Positions 22,204 through 32,117 of a stretch of 64,000 bases of DNA are shown here, one piece after another (position 1 is the stretch's first letter; each line of letters starts with the position of its first letter). The position numbers and the translations under genes are program-made. This DNA is from JBBDWJ01 sp963824095 (GTDB lineage Bacteria > Acidobacteriota > Terriglobia > Bryobacterales > UBA6623): positions 2,232,001-2,296,000 of the forward strand of contig CAWGNS010000008.1 of NCBI GenBank assembly GCA_963824095.1. Reading direction: 5' to 3'. The notes under the pieces were generated by a model that saw only the letters and a program-made list of their open reading frames with translations, was not told the origin of the DNA and searched no databases.

Positions 22204-24833
22204 ACGATCGCTGGAGACTTCCCAAAGCCATTCTCAAGCGCGAGCTGATCAGCTATTTCAGCAACCCCACCGGCTACGTGTTTATCACGCTGTTCGTGTT
22301 CTTGAGCGCGGTGGCCGCCTTCTGGCAGGAATCGTTTTTTGCCAGCAACCTGGCCAATCTCGACCAGTTGAACCGCGTCATGCCCTATCTACTGGTGTTC
22401 CTGATCCCGGCGATCACCATGACGATGTGGGCCGAGGAGAAGCGCAACGGCACCGACGAGCTGCTGCTCACCCTGCCGGCCAGCGACCTCGAAATCGTGC
22501 TGGGCAAGTATCTGGCCGCGCTGGCGATTTACAGCGTGGCGCTGATTTTTTCGCTCAGCCACGTGATTGTGCTGATGTGGCTGGGAAGCCCCGACCTCGG
22601 CCTGATCGCCTCGACCTACCTCGGCTACTGGCTGATGGGGGCGGCGTTGCTGGCGCTCGGCATGCTGGCTTCGCTGCTCACCGACAACCTCACGGTGGCG
22701 TTCATCCTGGGAGCGCTATTCTGCGCCACGCCGGTGTTCATCCAGCATGCCGGCGTGATCCTGGGCGGAAGCCTGCGCAGCCTGGTGGTGAGCCTGTCGT
22801 TCGTGGAGCAGTTCCGCGACCTCTCGTCGGGCGTAGTGTCGCTCTCTTCGCTGCTCTACTTCGTGTCGTTCGCGGCGGCGATGCTCTATCTCAACGTGGC
22901 GCTGCTGGGCCGCCGCCATTGGCCCACCAACAAAGGGGCCGCGCCTCTGGGCCGCCACTATCTGGCTCGCGGCGCCGCTTTGGTCGTGGTGGTCGCCAGC
23001 CTGACAGTTCTGACCTCGCGGCTGGGTGGCCGCGTCGACGTCACCGCCGAGCAGATCCATTCGCTCAGCGCCAGCACGCGCGATCTGATCCGCGGGCTCG
23101 ACCCCAAAAAGCCCGTGTTCCTGCAAGCGTATCTGAGCCCCAACGTTCCCCGCCGTTATCTGCAGGCGCGCAATGACATCGTGGCGGTATTGCGCGAGTT
23201 TCGCGCCATCGGCGGGGGGCGCGTGTATACGCGCGTGATCGAGACCGAACCCTACACCCCCGAGGCCCGCGAGGCGCAGGACCGCTACGGCATCCGACCG
23301 CGGCCGCTGCAAGCCTGGGAGCAGTCGCCGGGCAGCCCCGACGAGATCTACATGGGCGTCGCTTTCTCCTGCGGCGCGAGCGAATTCGTGATCCCGTTCT
23401 TCGACCCGGGCTTGCCGGTCGAATACGAGCTGATGCGCTCGATCCGCGTCGTCGCCAACGCGAAGCGCAAAAAGGTCGGCGTGCTGCGCACCGAGGCGAA
23501 ACTGTTTGGCGGCTTCGATTTCGAAACCAAGCGGCAGGCCTCGGACTGGTCGATCGTCGCGGAGCTGCGCAAGCAATACGACGTCGTGCCGGTGCCGCCG
23601 GCGCAAGACTATCCCCAGGATCTTGACGCCCTGCTGGTGGCGCTGCCGCACACGCTCAAGCCCGACGAGGTCGAGCGGCTGGCGGCCTACGTGAAGGCCG
23701 GCAACCCGACCCTGCTGATGGTGGATCCCTTGCCGGCGTTCAACATCGAGATGTCGCCGCAGCAGTTGCCGGCCAATCCCTTCATGCCCAGCGCCCCGCA
23801 ACAGACGCCCGCCGACATCCAGCCCGTACTCAACGCGCTGGGCGTCGATTGGCAGCGCGACCGCATCGCCTGGGATACCTACAATCCGCACCCGCAGTTC
23901 CGGCAGCTTCCTCCCGAGGTGGTGTTTGTGGCCCCCGGCAGCGGCGCCGCGAAGGCGTTCAATCCGGACCAGGCGGTTTCGTCCGGCTTGCAGGAGGTCG
24001 TGCTGCTCTATCCCGGCGTGCTGCAGGCCGCCAAGGACGCCAAGACCGAGTTCACGCCCCTGCTCGAGACCGGTAAGGACTCTGGCACGGCGCAGTGGAG
24101 CCGGCTGGTGCAGCGCACGATCTTCGGCGCGCAACTCGCCACCAACCTGCCTCACGAGCCCGACGACAAATCCTATGTCGTAGCGGCGCGCGTGCAGGGA
24201 AAAGAAGGCGACAAGCCGGTGCGCGCGATCGTGATCGCCGACGTTGACATGATGGGCGAGCAATTTTTCGAGTTGCGCCGCCAGGGCGTCGAAAACCTCA
24301 ACTTCGACAACGTGACGTTTCTGTTGAACGCGGTCGACCAACTGGCCGGCGACGAGTCGTTCATTGCCCTGCGCAAGAGACGCCCCAAGCACCGCACGTT
24401 GGAAGCGGTCGAGGCGCGAACCCGGGTCTACGAAGAGCGCCGCCTCAAGGACACCCAGGAAGCCGAGGCGACGGCCAAGAAGCGGCTGGATGAAGCCCAG
24501 GGCCGTCTCGACAAAGCCGTCAGCGCGCTGCGCCAGCGGGCGGACCTCGACGCCCAGACGCAGCGCATCATGATCAACAACCTGCAGAACGTCGAGAACC
24601 GCCGGCTGCAGGTGGCGCGCAAGAACATCGAGGACGAAAAGGAACGCCAGATGGAACGCAGCCGCGCCGACATGGAAGCATCCATACGCGGCATTCAAAA
24701 CACGATCAAGGTGCTTGCGGTGGTGTTGCCGCCGATTCCAGCGTTCCTGCTGTTCGTGTTCGTCTCGTTGCGCCGGCTGCGCCGCGAGAAGATCGGCGTG
24801 TCGCTGGACCGGCTGGTAAGCGAGCCGCGCTAG
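22200..24833 (+). CDS. GldF-GldG fusion: ABC permease joined to extracytoplasmic auxiliary component
   Basis: The 877-residue protein begins with an ABC-2 type permease of six helices (residues 1-260; ILKRELISYFSNPTGYVFI at the start, MTMWAEEKRNGTDELLLTLP in the family-typical loop). From about 275 a further membrane segment leads into a long GldG-like periplasmic domain (QIHSLSASTRDLIRGLDPKK; LMVDPLPAFNIE). A Lys/Glu/Arg-rich coiled coil is at about 720-820, with a last membrane helix near 828-850 (VVLPPIPAFLLFVFVSLRRL). In Flavobacterium GldF and GldG are separate; fusion is usual in related Acidobacteria as far as I know. It is coupled to the ATPase gene and followed 15 bases later by the DUF4340 gene. 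Confidence 0.9.
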   Translation: MNDRWRLPKAILKRELISYFSNPTGYVFITLFVFLSAVAAFWQESFFASNLANLDQLNRVMPYLLVFLIPAITMTMWAEEKRNGTDELLLTLPASDLEIVLGKYLAALAIYSVALIFSLSHVIVLMWLGSPDLGLIASTYLGYWLMGAALLALGMLASLLTDNLTVAFILGALFCATPVFIQHAGVILGGSLRSLVVSLSFVEQFRDLSSGVVSLSSLLYFVSFAAAMLYLNVALLGRRHWPTNKGAAPLGRHYLARGAALVVVVASLTVLTSRLGGRVDVTAEQIHSLSASTRDLIRGLDPKKPVFLQAYLSPNVPRRYLQARNDIVAVLREFRAIGGGRVYTRVIETEPYTPEAREAQDRYGIRPRPLQAWEQSPGSPDEIYMGVAFSCGASEFVIPFFDPGLPVEYELMRSIRVVANAKRKKVGVLRTEAKLFGGFDFETKRQASDWSIVAELRKQYDVVPVPPAQDYPQDLDALLVALPHTLKPDEVERLAAYVKAGNPTLLMVDPLPAFNIEMSPQQLPANPFMPSAPQQTPADIQPVLNALGVDWQRDRIAWDTYNPHPQFRQLPPEVVFVAPGSGAAKAFNPDQAVSSGLQEVVLLYPGVLQAAKDAKTEFTPLLETGKDSGTAQWSRLVQRTIFGAQLATNLPHEPDDKSYVVAARVQGKEGDKPVRAIVIADVDMMGEQFFELRRQGVENLNFDNVTFLLNAVDQLAGDESFIALRKRRPKHRTLEAVEARTRVYEERRLKDTQEAEATAKKRLDEAQGRLDKAVSALRQRADLDAQTQRIMINNLQNVENRRLQVARKNIEDEKERQMERSRADMEASIRGIQNTIKVLAVVLPPIPAFLLFVFVSLRRLRREKIGVSLDRLVSEPR

Positions 24834-24848
24834 GAAGGGGGTTTGGCG

Positions 24849-26108
24849 ATGCAAGAGCTGAAGAAAACCGCGTTGTTTTGCGCCGTGGCCGTGGTCCTTG
24901 CGGCGGCGGCGGTCGTGGTCGATCCCGGCACCGCGACTCCCCATCTCTTCAGCGACCAGGGCGAGCTGTTCTACCCCGACTTCACCGATCCGCAGGCGCC
25001 CAAGGCCATCGAAGTCGTGGCTTATGACGAAGACACCGCCACCGCGCGCCCGCTGCAGGTCGAGTTTCGCGACAACAAATGGATCATTCCCTCGCACCAC
25101 TCCTATCCGGCGGACGCCGAAAGCCGCCTCGCCAAGACGGCCGCCGCCTTGATGGAGCTGCGCAAGGACATCATCGTCTCCGACAACGCCGACGACCATG
25201 CGCAATACGGTGTCATCGATCCGCTCGATCAGAACGCCAGCAGTCTGGTCGGCCGCGGCAAGCGCGTTACCTTGCGCGACGCCAACGGCAAGGCGCTGGC
25301 CGATTTCATCGTCGGCAAAAAGGTGGAAGACAAGCCGGGCTACCGCTATCTGCGCGTGCCCGGCGAGCGGCGCACCTACGCCGTGAAGACCGACGCCGAT
25401 GTCTCGGCCGAATTTCAGGATTGGATCGAAACCGACCTGCTCAAGCTTTCCGCCGGCGACGTGCGCAAGGTGCTCATCAACCGCTACTCGATCAATGAGC
25501 GCCAGGGCACGCTCGAGAATCTCGAGAAGCTGGCCCTGGTCAAGCAAGGCGATAAGTGGACCCTCAGCGGCGGCGGCGCGATCAGCCAGGACAAGATGAA
25601 CGCGCTGACCGGCGCTCTGGAAAAGCTGCGCATCGTCGACGTGCAGCCCAAACCCGCCGGACTTTCCCACGACCTCAAGTCCACCAAGGGGATCCAGCTC
25701 ACCGCCGAGGCCTACAATTCGCTTCGCGGCCACGGCTTTTTCGTCAATCAGTACACGGGCCAACTGCTGTCGAACGAGGGCGAGATCACCGTCGAGACGG
25801 CCAACGGCCTGCAGTACACGCTGCGCTTCGGCGAGATCGCCGGCGGGGCCTCTGCCGCCGAGGAAGCCGAGAGCGAGGCCTCGGCGGGGAAGGAATCTTC
25901 GGGGCAAGGCGAGCGGCGCTACGTATTTATCACGGTCGACTACAGCCAGGCCCGCGCCCAGCAATACGCCGGGAAGGGTAAGGAACCTGACAAGAAGGGT
26001 CAGGAACTTGCCGAGGAACTGCGTACGCGCTTCGCGGATTGGTACTACGTAATTTCGGGCGCCGACTTCAACACGCTGCGTCCCAGCCGCCGCCAGTTGC
26101 ACGGCTGA
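24849..26108 (+). CDS. DUF4340 domain-containing protein
   Basis: The roughly 419-residue protein has one N-terminal membrane anchor (TALFCAVAVVLAAAAVVV) and an extracytoplasmic body typical of DUF4340, a family that almost always follows GldG-like genes. Visible landmarks are LAKTAAALMELRKDIIVSDN, PGYRYLRVPGERRTYAVK and a linker of Glu/Ala/Ser near residues 340-360. I use the ATG at 24849, six bases after a TTG, because AGGAAGGGGG lies 7 bases upstream. Its function is unknown; the operon suggests it works with the GldA/GldFG exporter at the outer face of the inner membrane. Confidence 0.85.
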   Translation: MQELKKTALFCAVAVVLAAAAVVVDPGTATPHLFSDQGELFYPDFTDPQAPKAIEVVAYDEDTATARPLQVEFRDNKWIIPSHHSYPADAESRLAKTAAALMELRKDIIVSDNADDHAQYGVIDPLDQNASSLVGRGKRVTLRDANGKALADFIVGKKVEDKPGYRYLRVPGERRTYAVKTDADVSAEFQDWIETDLLKLSAGDVRKVLINRYSINERQGTLENLEKLALVKQGDKWTLSGGGAISQDKMNALTGALEKLRIVDVQPKPAGLSHDLKSTKGIQLTAEAYNSLRGHGFFVNQYTGQLLSNEGEITVETANGLQYTLRFGEIAGGASAAEEAESEASAGKESSGQGERRYVFITVDYSQARAQQYAGKGKEPDKKGQELAEELRTRFADWYYVISGADFNTLRPSRRQLHG

Positions 26109-26485
26109 GCCGGGCACGCCAGACGTCCGGCGCCGCTCCCTGCCCACGCCGCGGCCGCAGCCCGCAGCAAGAGTCTCGCCTCCCCCCCATCGTTGTCTGC
26201 CAGCCATCCCAGCGCCGCCTTCCCGGGCGGCGGACGGGCGCGAGCCCCTCTCCCTGCTTTCGGGGTGAAGTCCGCTCGGATTCCAGCCGAAAAGCGTAAG
26301 GGGGAGCCAGTGTCGCCGCCGAGGGGAGCGATAGGCTTCTTTACGTTAGGGAATTAAGAGAAGCCGCCTATTGTCGGTCTCAGAGCCCGGAGACGAAACT
26401 TCAACCTAAGGCGCGGATTTTCCCCGGTGGGCCTCAACGGCCAAGCGCGGGATCCCCGAGACGACCGATTGGGAGGACGACAGCC
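26109..26485 (+). other. Intergenic region with no recognised gene
   Basis: About 375 bases between the DUF4340 gene and the coiled-coil gene. No protein-like open frame, strong hairpin or repeat was seen. GGGAGG at 26471-26476 is the ribosome-binding site for the TTG start of the next gene. Confidence 0.4.
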
Positions 26486-29011
26486 TTGCCTCGCACCGAT
26501 TCCGACTCCACGCTAAACGCAACTTCTGAGCCGGCCAGTTCAACGGCCGACACCGCGATCGCTTCGACCCGGGGGGCCGACGAAACCCGTCCCGGCGTGC
26601 CCAATGGCGAGTCGAACGTGGCCGAACAATATTCCGCGTTGCACCAGACCCAAAACTCCCAGGAGGAATCGCTCAAACAACTGCGCGAGGAAATCCAGCA
26701 GCAGCGCCGCAGCGCCTCTGAGATGAAAACCACCCTCGAAGGCAAGATCCAGCAATTGCTGAGCTCCGGAGCCGGGACTGCCCAGCCGGGCGAGCTGTTA
26801 CAGCGCATCCAGCAGATCGAAGGCCGGCTGGGTCAGGGCGGCGGGCATAGCGGCGATGCGCGCCTGGACGCGGTACTCCTACGATTGTCGGAGCTGGAAC
26901 GGAAAATGGGGGAGGGGACCCCCGATCCGCTGCTGAACGAAATCGTCCATCGGCTGGCGGCCATGGAAAGCAGCCCCAACCGCAACGGCGGCGACCATCG
27001 CGTCGACGAGATCATCGCCCGGGTCGGCGAATTGGGCCGCAAGGTCGAGCAGGCCGGTCCGGCCACCGATCCGCGCACCGACGATCTGGTACTGCGCATC
27101 GCCTCGGTCGAAAGCTCGGCGCGGCGGGCCGTTCAGGATGAACAGTTTGAGAGCCTCGACGAGCGCCTGGCGGCGATCGAAGGCCAGACTCGCCAGCTTA
27201 GCTCGCAGTCGGAGGTGGAGCAGCTCCGGGACCGTCTAGCGCAACTGGAATCCGAGGCCGTCCGCGGCGACGACTCGCGCCTGGCGCAGCTGGGCGCGCG
27301 GCTCGACGATGTGGAAGCGCGCGCCGCCGAAACGCCGGCCGACCCCCGCGTCGAGGAGGTTCAGGCGCGGCTGTCTTCGCTGGAAGAGCTGACCGCGGCG
27401 CCGGCCGTGGATCCGCGCGTGGACGAGGTCTTCGGGCGCCTCAGCTCCCTGGAGGACAAGGCATCCGAGCCGGCCATGGACCCGCGGGTGATCGAGCTGG
27501 CGGATCGCATGACCTCGCTCGAAATGAATCTGGTCGAAGCCAAGTCGGACCCGCGCCTGCCCGATAGCCTGGAGAGACTCTCGACCCTCGAAGAGCAGTG
27601 GAATAGCGGCGAACCCGAGCGAACGCGGGAGCGCCTGGCCGAGCTCGAAAGCCGCCTGGAGCAGGTCTCCGATACGGCCGGGTTGGAAGAGGTCCGGTCG
27701 CGGGTTGCCGAGTTGGAAAAAGGCGCCGGAGCCGAGGTCGCCGATCCCCGCGTAGCGAGCCTCGTCGAACGGCTTGCGGCCATGGAAACGAAACTGGAGG
27801 AGCCGGTCCCCGCGCCACCTCCGGACCCGCGCGTCGCCGAGCTGGCTTCGCGCGTCCAGGACCTGGAATCCCGGCCCGTTGGCGATTCGTTGGAACCGCG
27901 CGTTGACGCTCTGCTGGCGCGCATCACAGCGCTGGAAGGCAGCGGCACCGGGATCGCCGATATCGCGGCGGAGTTGCGGGCGCTGAAAGACCGGCTCGAC
28001 GACGTCGAAGCGGGTGCGGGCGACGGTCAGGATCCTCGCGTGGGAGAACTGGCCACGCGGCTTGCGGCTCTCGAAGAACGCGGTGTCGAGGCGGCCGGCG
28101 GGGCTCCCAGTGAAACAGTCCTTGCCCTGGGCCAGCGGCTGGAATCGGTCGAGCAACGTCTGGGCGAGTCCGCCCCGGACGACCGGCGGGTCGCCGAACT
28201 GGCGGCGCGCGTCGCTTCTCTCGAAAGCCAGCCTTCGGAGGGAGGCGCCGATCCGCGAGTCGACGAGCTTCTGGTGCGGCTGGCGAGCATCGAAGCGCAA
28301 CCTGCCGGCGGAGAGCAGACCTCCGAATTGGTGGCGCGTCTGAGCATGCTGGAGAGCTCGGGAGGCAGCGGGGCCGACCCACGCGTCGACGCCCTGCTGG
28401 CTCGGCTGGAAGCGCTGGAGGAGAATGGCGGCAGCGCCGCTCCGGATAAGCGGGTCACAGAAATCGTCGCCCGCCTCGATGGCATCGAAAAGGCGCAGAA
28501 GAGCGGCGGCGCGGCCTCTGGCGTCGACGCCCTGGCGGACCGCGTCCGGGCGCTGGAGAACAGCAACAGCGGCAGCCCCGAAGCGCTGACCAGCTTCCAG
28601 GCGGAGTTCCGGGCCCGCTACGAAGACCTGCAGCACCGCCTGCAACAGGTGGAAGCTCCCGGCCCCGGCGGCGAGGATGTCAAATCGCTGGTCCACAAAG
28701 AGAGCGAGCGCTGGACGCAGTGGGCCCGCAACACGCTCGGCGAAATCGGCGAACTGCGCCAGAAGGTCGAAAAACTACAGCAGGAAGGCGTGGCCGCCAG
28801 CGTCCCCGACGGTACGCCCGTGGGAAGCAACGGCTCCCTGAGCGAGGCGATGAAAGCACTGGGTGATACGATCGCACAGAGTCTGAGCAAGAGCGTCACC
28901 CACGACGTCAAGGCGTTGCGCTCGCAGATGTACTTCGTGTTCTTCACGATCGGTATGCTCTACGCGCTGGGCGCCTTCTTCACCTACATCGCCATGTCGC
29001 ACGGCGGCTAG
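26486..29011 (+). CDS. Large repeat coiled-coil protein with C-terminal membrane anchor
   Basis: The 841-residue protein of unknown function starts at a TTG preceded by GGGAGG nine bases upstream. The first 60 residues are Thr/Ser/Ala-rich. From about residue 120 to 690 it is built of a repeating unit of the form DPRVdEL-aRLasLE followed by a variable acidic linker; three exact 23-residue units occur in a row near residues 303-371. The heptad pattern predicts a long coiled coil. Near the C-terminus MYFVFFTIGMLYALGAFFTY is a single membrane helix, leaving a four-residue end. It may act as a tethered rod or a scaffold. No neighbour explains its job, as it stands alone between two gaps. Confidence 0.7.
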   Translation: MPRTDSDSTLNATSEPASSTADTAIASTRGADETRPGVPNGESNVAEQYSALHQTQNSQEESLKQLREEIQQQRRSASEMKTTLEGKIQQLLSSGAGTAQPGELLQRIQQIEGRLGQGGGHSGDARLDAVLLRLSELERKMGEGTPDPLLNEIVHRLAAMESSPNRNGGDHRVDEIIARVGELGRKVEQAGPATDPRTDDLVLRIASVESSARRAVQDEQFESLDERLAAIEGQTRQLSSQSEVEQLRDRLAQLESEAVRGDDSRLAQLGARLDDVEARAAETPADPRVEEVQARLSSLEELTAAPAVDPRVDEVFGRLSSLEDKASEPAMDPRVIELADRMTSLEMNLVEAKSDPRLPDSLERLSTLEEQWNSGEPERTRERLAELESRLEQVSDTAGLEEVRSRVAELEKGAGAEVADPRVASLVERLAAMETKLEEPVPAPPPDPRVAELASRVQDLESRPVGDSLEPRVDALLARITALEGSGTGIADIAAELRALKDRLDDVEAGAGDGQDPRVGELATRLAALEERGVEAAGGAPSETVLALGQRLESVEQRLGESAPDDRRVAELAARVASLESQPSEGGADPRVDELLVRLASIEAQPAGGEQTSELVARLSMLESSGGSGADPRVDALLARLEALEENGGSAAPDKRVTEIVARLDGIEKAQKSGGAASGVDALADRVRALENSNSGSPEALTSFQAEFRARYEDLQHRLQQVEAPGPGGEDVKSLVHKESERWTQWARNTLGEIGELRQKVEKLQQEGVAASVPDGTPVGSNGSLSEAMKALGDTIAQSLSKSVTHDVKALRSQMYFVFFTIGMLYALGAFFTYIAMSHGG

Positions 29012-29249
29012 ACGGAATTCTCTCCCCCCACGGGACAGTGCATGGCGCCTGTCCCAGCCGGTTTGTCCGAAGAGCTTCGCTGCGAATCCGCCGCCGCGCT
29101 CGGCGGCAAGCGCAGCGTCTTCCCTCGCTGTCGACCCTGCCCCACTCTGGTCGGTCCCATCGGGCCCCAACCGCGCGAACGCCTTGAAACCGGATGGCCC
29201 TTCGAACCGGCCCGCCGAATCCTCCGCCAAAAAAGTCTAGAATTGGGAC

Positions 29250-30494
29250 ATGAATCTGACGCGACGCCAGTGGGCCACCGCGGCTCTGGGTGCGACGGCA
29301 TTCCTATCGCAGCAGGCCTGTTCTTCCAGCGGCGACAAGGCGGCCTCCGCCAAGGCGGAGAGCGCACCCAAGCCCGCCTCATTGCTCGAGCGCTCGGTGG
29401 TGCTTGACACCCATTGCGACACCCCCATGTTGATTCAGGCCGAGGGCTTCGACCTGGGCCAGCGGCATGACTACGGCCAGGTCGACATCCCCCGCATGCG
29501 CGAGGGCGGCGTGACCGGGGTGTTCTTTTCGATCTACACCAGCGTGACCGCCGGCACGCCGCTTGAAGCCGTCAAAACGGCGCTCGAAATCATCGACGGG
29601 GTCAGGCAGGAAGTCGCCCGCCATCCCGGCGACCTGGTGATGGCGGCCACCGCCGATGAGATCGTGGCTGCGAAATCCGCCGGCAAGATGGCCATCCTGA
29701 TGGGGGTCGAGGGCGGCCACATGATCGACTCGAGTCTGGCCGTGCTGCGCACCTTTTTTGAACTCGGCGCGCGCTACATGACGTTGACCCACACCGCCGA
29801 TACGCCCTGGGCGGGCTCGTCGGCGGTAAAGGCGAACAAGGGGCTGAGCGATTTCGGGCGCGAGGTGGTGCGCGAGATGAATCGGCTGGGCATGATGGTC
29901 GATATCTCACACGTCTCCGACCACACTTTCCAGGATGTGATCGAGACGACCTCGGCGCCGGTGATTGCGTCCCATTCTTCTTGTCGCGCGCTGGCGTCCC
30001 ACGCGCGCAACATGACGGATGACATGTTGAAAGCGCTCGCTCAGAATGGCGGCGTCGTTCACATCAACTACTACAACTCGTTTCTGGATGACGACTACCG
30101 GGCTCGCGCCGACGCGCTGAAGGACCTCGAGCAGCACCGCAAAGAGATCACCAAGAAGTTCGCCGCCGACCCCAAGCAGCGCGAGGCCGAGTACCGCAAG
30201 CTCAACCAGGAACAAATCGAAAAAATCGGCCGCGTGCCGCTGAGCCGGCTACTCGATCACTTCGAGCACGCGGTGAAAGTTGCCGGCGTCGACCACGTTG
30301 GCATGGGATCGGATTTCGACGGCGTCGAAGACCAACTGCCCGAAGGCATGGAAGACATCTCGAAGATTCCGAATCTGGTGAAAGGCCTCCAGGAAAGAGG
30401 CTTCGCCGACGCGGATATCGAAAAGATCCTTGGCGGGAATACGCTGCGCGTGATGCGGGATGTGGAGGCGGCGGCCGGGAAAACGGCGAGTTGA
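29250..30494 (+). CDS. Membrane dipeptidase, peptidase family M19
   Basis: The 414-residue zinc dipeptidase belongs to the renal dipeptidase family. The N-terminus (MNLTRRQWATAALGATAFLS, then QQACSSS) has a twin-arginine-like motif and a lipobox-like Cys, so it is exported. Metal and substrate residues are visible: LDTHCDTP for the HxD motif, MGVEGGHMIDSS for the bridging Glu, and TLTHTADTPWAGS, VDISHVSD, VIASHSSCR and GMGSDFDGV. The length matches bacterial homologues. Likely substrates are L-D or D-containing dipeptides from peptidoglycan or diet; which one cannot be told. It stands alone on the plus strand. Confidence 0.92.
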   Translation: MNLTRRQWATAALGATAFLSQQACSSSGDKAASAKAESAPKPASLLERSVVLDTHCDTPMLIQAEGFDLGQRHDYGQVDIPRMREGGVTGVFFSIYTSVTAGTPLEAVKTALEIIDGVRQEVARHPGDLVMAATADEIVAAKSAGKMAILMGVEGGHMIDSSLAVLRTFFELGARYMTLTHTADTPWAGSSAVKANKGLSDFGREVVREMNRLGMMVDISHVSDHTFQDVIETTSAPVIASHSSCRALASHARNMTDDMLKALAQNGGVVHINYYNSFLDDDYRARADALKDLEQHRKEITKKFAADPKQREAEYRKLNQEQIEKIGRVPLSRLLDHFEHAVKVAGVDHVGMGSDFDGVEDQLPEGMEDISKIPNLVKGLQERGFADADIEKILGGNTLRVMRDVEAAAGKTAS

Positions 30495-30591
30495 GAGCCG
30501 GTCGGAAGCGAGCAGTATCCGAAACCAAAACTTCCGTTCGGGCCGACGCTTCGCGGCCGATCTTTCCTTGCGGATCGAGCTGCCCGCAAGT

Positions 30592-30737
30592 GCCGCTCAG
30601 AGCCGCGGGCGTGAGCGCGCGCTGAGCACTATCCCGCACCGGCGGCGCCGCAACGCGCGCACCGATCGTCTCTACCGGCCGCTCAGCGCAATGCGCCCGG
30701 CGGCTAGCGCAAGCCGACGCTTGCGGCTCTGAGTGGC
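30592..30737. repeat. Paired inverted-repeat element, copy 1
   Basis: A segment beginning CTCAGAGCCGCGGGCGTGAG (30596 on) is repeated in inverted orientation ending GCTTGCGGCTCTGAG (to 30734). The two arms of about 35 bases pair imperfectly over a 75-base centre. Similar arms recur at 37295-37394 and 60467-60707. It lies in the gap between the convergent dipeptidase and mscS genes. Confidence 0.65.
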
Positions 30738-30740
30738 AAT

Positions 30741-31616
30741 CTACGCCCCTCCAGGCGTTCCGTCGGGCCCAGGCGCTTCGTCGGGTTCCTGAACCTGGAA
30801 CTCCTTGAAGAACCGCCGCAAGATGGCCTGCTCGATGCGCCCTTGCCGGCCAACCGGCGCCGGGAAGCGCACCACCAGATCCAGCTTGCCGGCCGCCGGT
30901 AGAGTCATCGAGACCCGCGGCGCCAGCGGAACGCCCTCCAGGCCGTGCTCGCGCTCGAGTTGCTCCATGGTTGCCCGGGCGGGTTCGACAAACGGCTGGC
31001 ACTCCGCCTCCGCCGCTGCCAAAAGGATTTCCTCGGCCCGTTTCCAGTCATCCCCGACGGTCAACGGCACGGTGAACATGTGCAGCACCAGGCCGCGCAT
31101 GTGAGACTCGTTGGCGACGGTGGTGATCAGCAGTTTGCTGTTGGGGATCACGATCGTGCGGCCTGTCCGCAGGTGGAAGGGCTTGCCCGGGCCCACCTCC
31201 AGAATCGTCGTCGAGAAAAAATTGACGTCGATGACGTCGCCGCGGTGTTCCTCGATCTGGATGCGGTCGCCCACCGAATAGGCTTTCGCGGCCGTGCGTA
31301 AAACCGATCCGCTGATGCACTGGATGAGTTCCTTGGTCGCCACGACGAAGGCCACCGTCAGGGCCACCACCGAAACGGCCAGCGTACGCAGCGCGGCTCC
31401 CCAAATCGCGCCCAGGCCCAGAACCAGCGCCGCGACGAACCAGTTGCGGATGCTGACGACCCAGCGCCGCCGGGCCTCGGGTTGGGTCACGTGCCGCGCG
31501 ACCGCCTGGGTGACGACCATGCGGACGACGATCGCCATCACGATCAGCACTGCCGAGGCGGTAAGGTGATCCAAAATCGCGGGGTCCAGGGGCTCGAGCC
31601 AGCCATTCCAATTCAT
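30741..31616 (-). CDS. Mechanosensitive channel of the MscS family
   Basis: The 291-residue protein (from the ATG at 31616; the open frame extends 16 codons further without support) has three N-terminal membrane helices. The third, pore-lining helix is around VVALTVAFVVATKELIQCIS. After it comes the beta domain: VGDRIQIEEHRGDVIDVNFFSTTI, then GRTIVIPNSKLL, the signature segment of MscS. The alpha/beta C-terminal part follows. Such channels open under membrane tension and release solutes in osmotic downshock. The pore helix is less Gly/Ala-regular than E. coli MscS. It stands alone between two non-coding gaps. Confidence 0.88.
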   Translation of the reverse strand: MNWNGWLEPLDPAILDHLTASAVLIVMAIVVRMVVTQAVARHVTQPEARRRWVVSIRNWFVAALVLGLGAIWGAALRTLAVSVVALTVAFVVATKELIQCISGSVLRTAAKAYSVGDRIQIEEHRGDVIDVNFFSTTILEVGPGKPFHLRTGRTIVIPNSKLLITTVANESHMRGLVLHMFTVPLTVGDDWKRAEEILLAAAEAECQPFVEPARATMEQLEREHGLEGVPLAPRVSMTLPAAGKLDLVVRFPAPVGRQGRIEQAILRRFFKEFQVQEPDEAPGPDGTPGGA

Positions 31617-31989
31617 CGCAAGACTGCTTCCCGACCGGGCTCCTCGTGGAGCGGCCTGGAACACGCCAGACGTCGCCCGGTCATTTTGAAACGCATTTGG
31701 AATCTACCAAGATACCGCCTGGCGCGTCCCTGTTGGCGGCCTGGGCCGGCTCCTGGTCTAGTTTGGCCGGCGGACCTGCCACCGGAGGTGCCCGCCTGGC
31801 GCGAACCGGGCGTTGCCGGCGATCGGTCCGAGCCGAAAACGCCCGGCCCAGGTTCGATGCAATACCATCTTCGATTCCGAGGACTACATCGTAACCGCAA
31901 TGCAATGAGTAGCTTATACGGATGACCCGACTGCCGACGCCGCTTTCTTGTGTCTTTCAGGCGCGGAGATGCATCCAACAGGTGTGAAA
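31617..31989. other. Divergent intergenic region between mscS and cysM, first part
   Basis: About 370 bases with no recognisable gene. A 170-residue minus-strand open frame spans most of the gap, but its composition looks like non-coding DNA. It should hold the mscS promoter; no convincing boxes were seen. Confidence 0.35.
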
Positions 31990-32029
31990 CCCCCATTTGT
32001 TGACAGACAATAGGGGGATTCACTACGAT
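31990..32029 (+). promoter_or_regulatory. cysM promoter with overlapping imperfect palindrome
   Basis: TTGACA (32000-32005), 18 bases, TACGAT (32024-32029) is a good sigma-70 promoter about 80 bases before cysM. It is overlapped by an imperfect inverted repeat, CCCCCATTTGT (31990-32000) and ACAATAGGGGG (32007-32017), centred on the -35 box. That is a plausible repressor site for sulfur control. Confidence 0.6.
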
Positions 32030-32117
32030 CAAAGGTACAGGGCTCGCTGTATCTGTTTGTGGACGCGTGATATCGAGCTGGCTCGCAACGCGTCCCGGGC
32101 CAAGCGAGGTACCCCCA

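Noticed and set aside
22716..26207. Minus-strand open frame of 1163 codons opposite the GldFG and DUF4340 genes
   Set aside because: Shadow of two recognised genes; His/Arg/Gly-rich composition without domains.
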